Shown one piece after another: positions 17,527 through 19,663 of a stretch of DNA of 19,663 bases. Location of the stretch: NCBI GenBank assembly GCA_945928585.1, contig CAMENQ010000006.1:1-19663 (forward strand), given 5' to 3'. Source of the stretch: an uncultured Roseburia sp. Lineage in GTDB: Bacteria > Bacillota > Clostridia > Lachnospirales > Lachnospiraceae. A program made the position numbers and the translations under genes. The first letter of the stretch is position 1, and each line of letters starts with the position of its first letter. Under the pieces are notes generated by a model. It ran no database searches, was not told the DNA's origin, and saw nothing but the letters and a program-made list of their open reading frames with translations.

Positions 17527-17880
<354 letters not shown>

Positions 17881-17885
17881 TTAAG

Positions 17886-18611
17886 CTAGTCTGCAATCTT
17901 GTCGTTGATATATACCATGGTAAGCATACAGAATACATATGCCTGAATACATCCTGAGAATATATCAAAGTACACATGTAAAAATGCCGGTATACCTGTT
18001 GTAATAGGAGGACTTAAAAGTCCATAAATAAGTCCCATCATAACAGTACCTGAAAGTACATTACCAAACAGACGCAACGACAAAGATAATGGAACAGCTA
18101 CTTCACCAATAAGATTAATCGGGAAAAGTAATGGTGAAGGCTTAAACAATGCAGTAAAGTGTCCAACCTTGTTTTTCTTTACACCGTTGATATGAATCAA
18201 CAGGAATGTAATTATACCAAGAGGAAGCGTGACACCATAATCTGCCGTCGGTGCTCTAAGTCCAAACAAACCTGATATGTTGCAAAGCAACAAAAACATC
18301 ATCAGAATACAGATGTAATTGCGAAATCTTTTTCCTTCGCTTCCCATTATTCCCTTTACCATGTTGTCCACAGTATTGACAATAAGTTCTGCTATGTTTT
18401 GCAGCATGCCCGGTGTGTCTTCTGCCTTAGCTTTGGAAACCTTTCTATTTACCACAATGGCAAATATAAGAATAACTACTGATATAATAATCAGTCCCAC
18501 ATGAGTTGTGGTAAGATAAACCGTCTGTCCAAATATATGCAGTTCCTTAAGCATATGTATGGAAAAATCAGCTTCCTTTTCCGTAGCTAAAAGACTTAAC
18601 TCATATCCCAC
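17886..18611 (-). CDS. atpB: ATP synthase Fo subunit a
   Basis: Subunit a is the stator channel beside the c ring. The 241-residue chain has several hydrophobic helices, and the essential arginine is Arg180 in PLSLSLRLFGNVLSG. The N-terminal half has NIAELIVNTVDNMVKG and a hydrophobic segment followed by NISGLFGLRAPTADYGVTLPLG, typical of the family. The frame begins with GTG at 18611, with AAAGGA about 10 nt upstream; an overlapping ATG (18613) is in another frame. It starts 4 nt after the atpI stop. The sequence is consistent with the sodium-type c subunit next to it, but a alone does not show ion choice. Confidence 0.97.
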   Translation of the reverse strand: MGYELSLLATEKEADFSIHMLKELHIFGQTVYLTTTHVGLIIISVVILIFAIVVNRKVSKAKAEDTPGMLQNIAELIVNTVDNMVKGIMGSEGKRFRNYICILMMFLLLCNISGLFGLRAPTADYGVTLPLGIITFLLIHINGVKKNKVGHFTALFKPSPLLFPINLIGEVAVPLSLSLRLFGNVLSGTVMMGLIYGLLSPPITTGIPAFLHVYFDIFSGCIQAYVFCMLTMVYINDKIAD

Positions 18612-18615
18612 ATTA

Positions 18616-19059
18616 TCACCGTCCTTTGCTTATAAATTTTTCATTAATTTTATGTGTAAACGGCTGTATATAAGCCGACACCTTCAATGCCATAAGCCCA
18701 AAAAGAGCCGCCACTATATCTCCCAGTTTCAGAAATATAATAAGTAAAAATACTATAACTACAACTACCATACGGATAATATAGTTTATTCTGGTGTGCT
18801 TCAGTGCCTCATCCTCAAGCATGGCAACCGAATCCTCCACCGACACTGCCATATGTATCATAATGGCAACTGCAATCAACACTCCTTCAAGAAAACCAAT
18901 CCCCCACGATAACATACTTTCCTTAAAAAAAACACCTGTTACCGTAAGAATAATAATCTCCCCCACAATAAAGTATATACACTCTCCCAATAATAATTCT
19001 GCCGCCATAGGAATCCTTTTAAATAAGTTTTTTCTACTTCTTATCCCTTTCATTTTCAT
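18616..19059 (-). CDS. atpI: ATP synthase subunit I
   Basis: AtpI is a small membrane protein at the head of atp operons that helps assemble the c ring. The 147-residue product has four hydrophobic segments, at about 22-42 (LLGECIYFIVGEIIILTVTGVF), 50-68, 92-107 and 111-127. I start at ATG 19059 because AAAGGAG lies 6 nt upstream, within the end of atpZ; the two genes overlap by 26 nt. A further in-frame ATG is two codons on. Sequence conservation in this family is low, so the call rests mainly on size, membrane segments and position. Confidence 0.85.
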   Translation of the reverse strand: MKMKGIRSRKNLFKRIPMAAELLLGECIYFIVGEIIILTVTGVFFKESMLSWGIGFLEGVLIAVAIMIHMAVSVEDSVAMLEDEALKHTRINYIIRMVVVVIVFLLIIFLKLGDIVAALFGLMALKVSAYIQPFTHKINEKFISKGR

Positions 19060-19261
19060 TAATGACTCCTTTTGCAAGCATATAGGCATTTCTTCCGCCT
19101 GCCAAGATACCGACAATTAGAAATACCAGAATAGTAGAGGTACCAAATTTTTTATCAATAAAGTATCCAATAAACAAACACATAAAAATGGGAACCATTA
19201 CATGAATGCCTAATTGAGTTATAAGTGCGAGACTTCTAAAAACCTCTTTTTTATACTTCAT
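19034..19261 (-). CDS. atpZ: AtpZ-like small membrane protein (ATP synthase gene 1)
   Basis: This 75-residue protein with two membrane segments (about 13-36 and 42-63) is the first gene of the operon. The GYFIDKKFGTSTILVFLIVGILAGGRNAY block is typical of the AtpZ/ATPase gene 1 family (sometimes annotated as a putative Ca2+/Mg2+ transporter subunit), which is linked to AtpI in assembly or ion supply. ATG 19261 is preceded by AAAGG at about 11 nt, a rather distant ribosome site. The gene overlaps atpI by 26 nt. The exact role is unsettled in the family. Confidence 0.85.
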   Translation of the reverse strand: MKYKKEVFRSLALITQLGIHVMVPIFMCLFIGYFIDKKFGTSTILVFLIVGILAGGRNAYMLAKGVINENERDKK

Positions 19262-19364
19262 ATCACATCTAACCTTTACTAATTTGACTAAGGCATCTCT
19301 ATGTTAAGGTCAGTATACAAACTCCTTTTTAAACCCGTTTTAAATCTGCCTTGGCTTAATTACT

Positions 19365-19438
19365 AAAGCGCCGCACGGCAGGAACTTCAGTCCCTTTGTT
19401 CCGTCAATTTCTGCTGTCGCTTTTGTAATTTCCTATTA
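19365..19438 (-). ncRNA. Conserved leader element, copy 2 (atp leader)
   Basis: This is the partner of 505-576. On the minus strand it starts about 11 nt after the predicted atp transcription start with TAATAGGAAA, then AAAAGCGACAGC, and ends CTGCCGTGCGGCGCTTT. AAAGC pairs with GCTTT, GCC with GGC around GTGC, and GGAAC with GTTCC in the middle. No T-run follows here, unlike copy 1. The rest of 19262-19455 has no gene that I can see. Confidence 0.5.
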
Positions 19439-19455
19439 AAAAATAACTGTCATTT

Positions 19456-19484
19456 ATTATATCATTTTTTTACGAATTTGTCCA
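19456..19484 (-). promoter_or_regulatory. Promoter of the atp operon
   Basis: TGGACA (19484-19479) and TATAAT (19461-19456) lie 17 nt apart on the minus strand, with a predicted start near 19449. The leader is then about 190 nt before atpZ and contains the conserved leader element. Confidence 0.75.
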
Positions 19485-19511
19485 ACATTTAGACTAAATT
19501 TTATATTTTTT

Positions 19512-19663
19512 ATACTTTTTTTAACAATTCAGTTCAGATATATGCCTGCGGATTTAAAACGGGCTCCTTTTGCGGGCGGCTGTGAAGGGGTGGGTGTATA
19601 TTGTGTGTGTAAGCTTCGGAGAAAGCAGGAAATTTTATTAATATGATACCGGCATCTGCCAAG
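19512..19663. repeat. Giant inverted repeat family, copy 2, left part (cut by window edge)
   Basis: The sequence follows the left arm of 2252-2635 in the same orientation. Both share GTTCAG near the start, TATATGCCTG, a variable part, and a long near-identical stretch beginning GTGTGTAAGCTTCGGAGAA and continuing through GCAGGAAATTTTAT to ATCTGC. Copy 2 has lost about 10 bp after GTTCAG. The right arm, if present, is beyond the window. Confidence 0.7.

Overview
The window looks like chromosome of a low-GC Gram-positive anaerobe, most likely a Lachnospiraceae member (Clostridia, Bacillota). The reasons are strong AGGAGG-type ribosome binding sites, TTGACA/TATAAT promoters, a SAM-I riboswitch before metK, a split transketolase beside a short transaldolase, and an ATP operon headed by atpZ-atpI with a c subunit of the sodium-binding type. 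Almost every gene is on the minus strand; the exception is a lone pgsA-like gene. No rRNA, tRNA, transposase, phage gene or CRISPR array is visible.

Layout from left to right. (1) 1-2231: the start of metK, cut by the window edge, with a long leader that holds a SAM-I riboswitch, its terminator, and then a second terminator-like element. Upstream of it is murA with its own promoter. (2) 2252-2635: a 384-bp, nearly perfect inverted repeat (a giant hairpin). (3) 2638-4893: an M23 murein peptidase with LysM and G5-like domains, then a shikimate-kinase-like gene, each with its own promoter. (4) 4905-5559: pgsA-like phosphatidyltransferase on the plus strand, divergent from the kinase gene and convergent with the next gene; the last codons of both convergent genes form a shared terminator hairpin.

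(5) 5556-11893: a seven-gene minus-strand run. Read from its promoter it is transaldolase, transketolase N and C subunits, a small (p)ppGpp synthetase, a sigma-70-like protein with regions 1.1, 2 and 3 but no region 4, a TcaA-like single-pass membrane protein with a 13-residue repeat, and a flavin-reductase-fold protein. It joins the non-oxidative pentose phosphate pathway to probable stress and transcription regulators. (6) 12005-19484: the complete F1Fo ATP synthase operon atpZ-I-B-E-F-H-A-G-D-C, with a clear promoter and terminator. (7) 19485-19663: the left part of a second member of the giant-hairpin family, cut by the window edge.

The most unusual material is in the non-coding parts. 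One item is the giant hairpin family, present near the promoters of murA and the atp operon. The other is a 72-74 nt leader element shared by metK and the atp operon, with conserved sequence blocks and apparently compensatory pairing. The sigma-like protein without region 4, only 2 nt from an alarmone synthetase gene, is the most interesting protein. All functions are inferred from sequence by eye; no database search was run.
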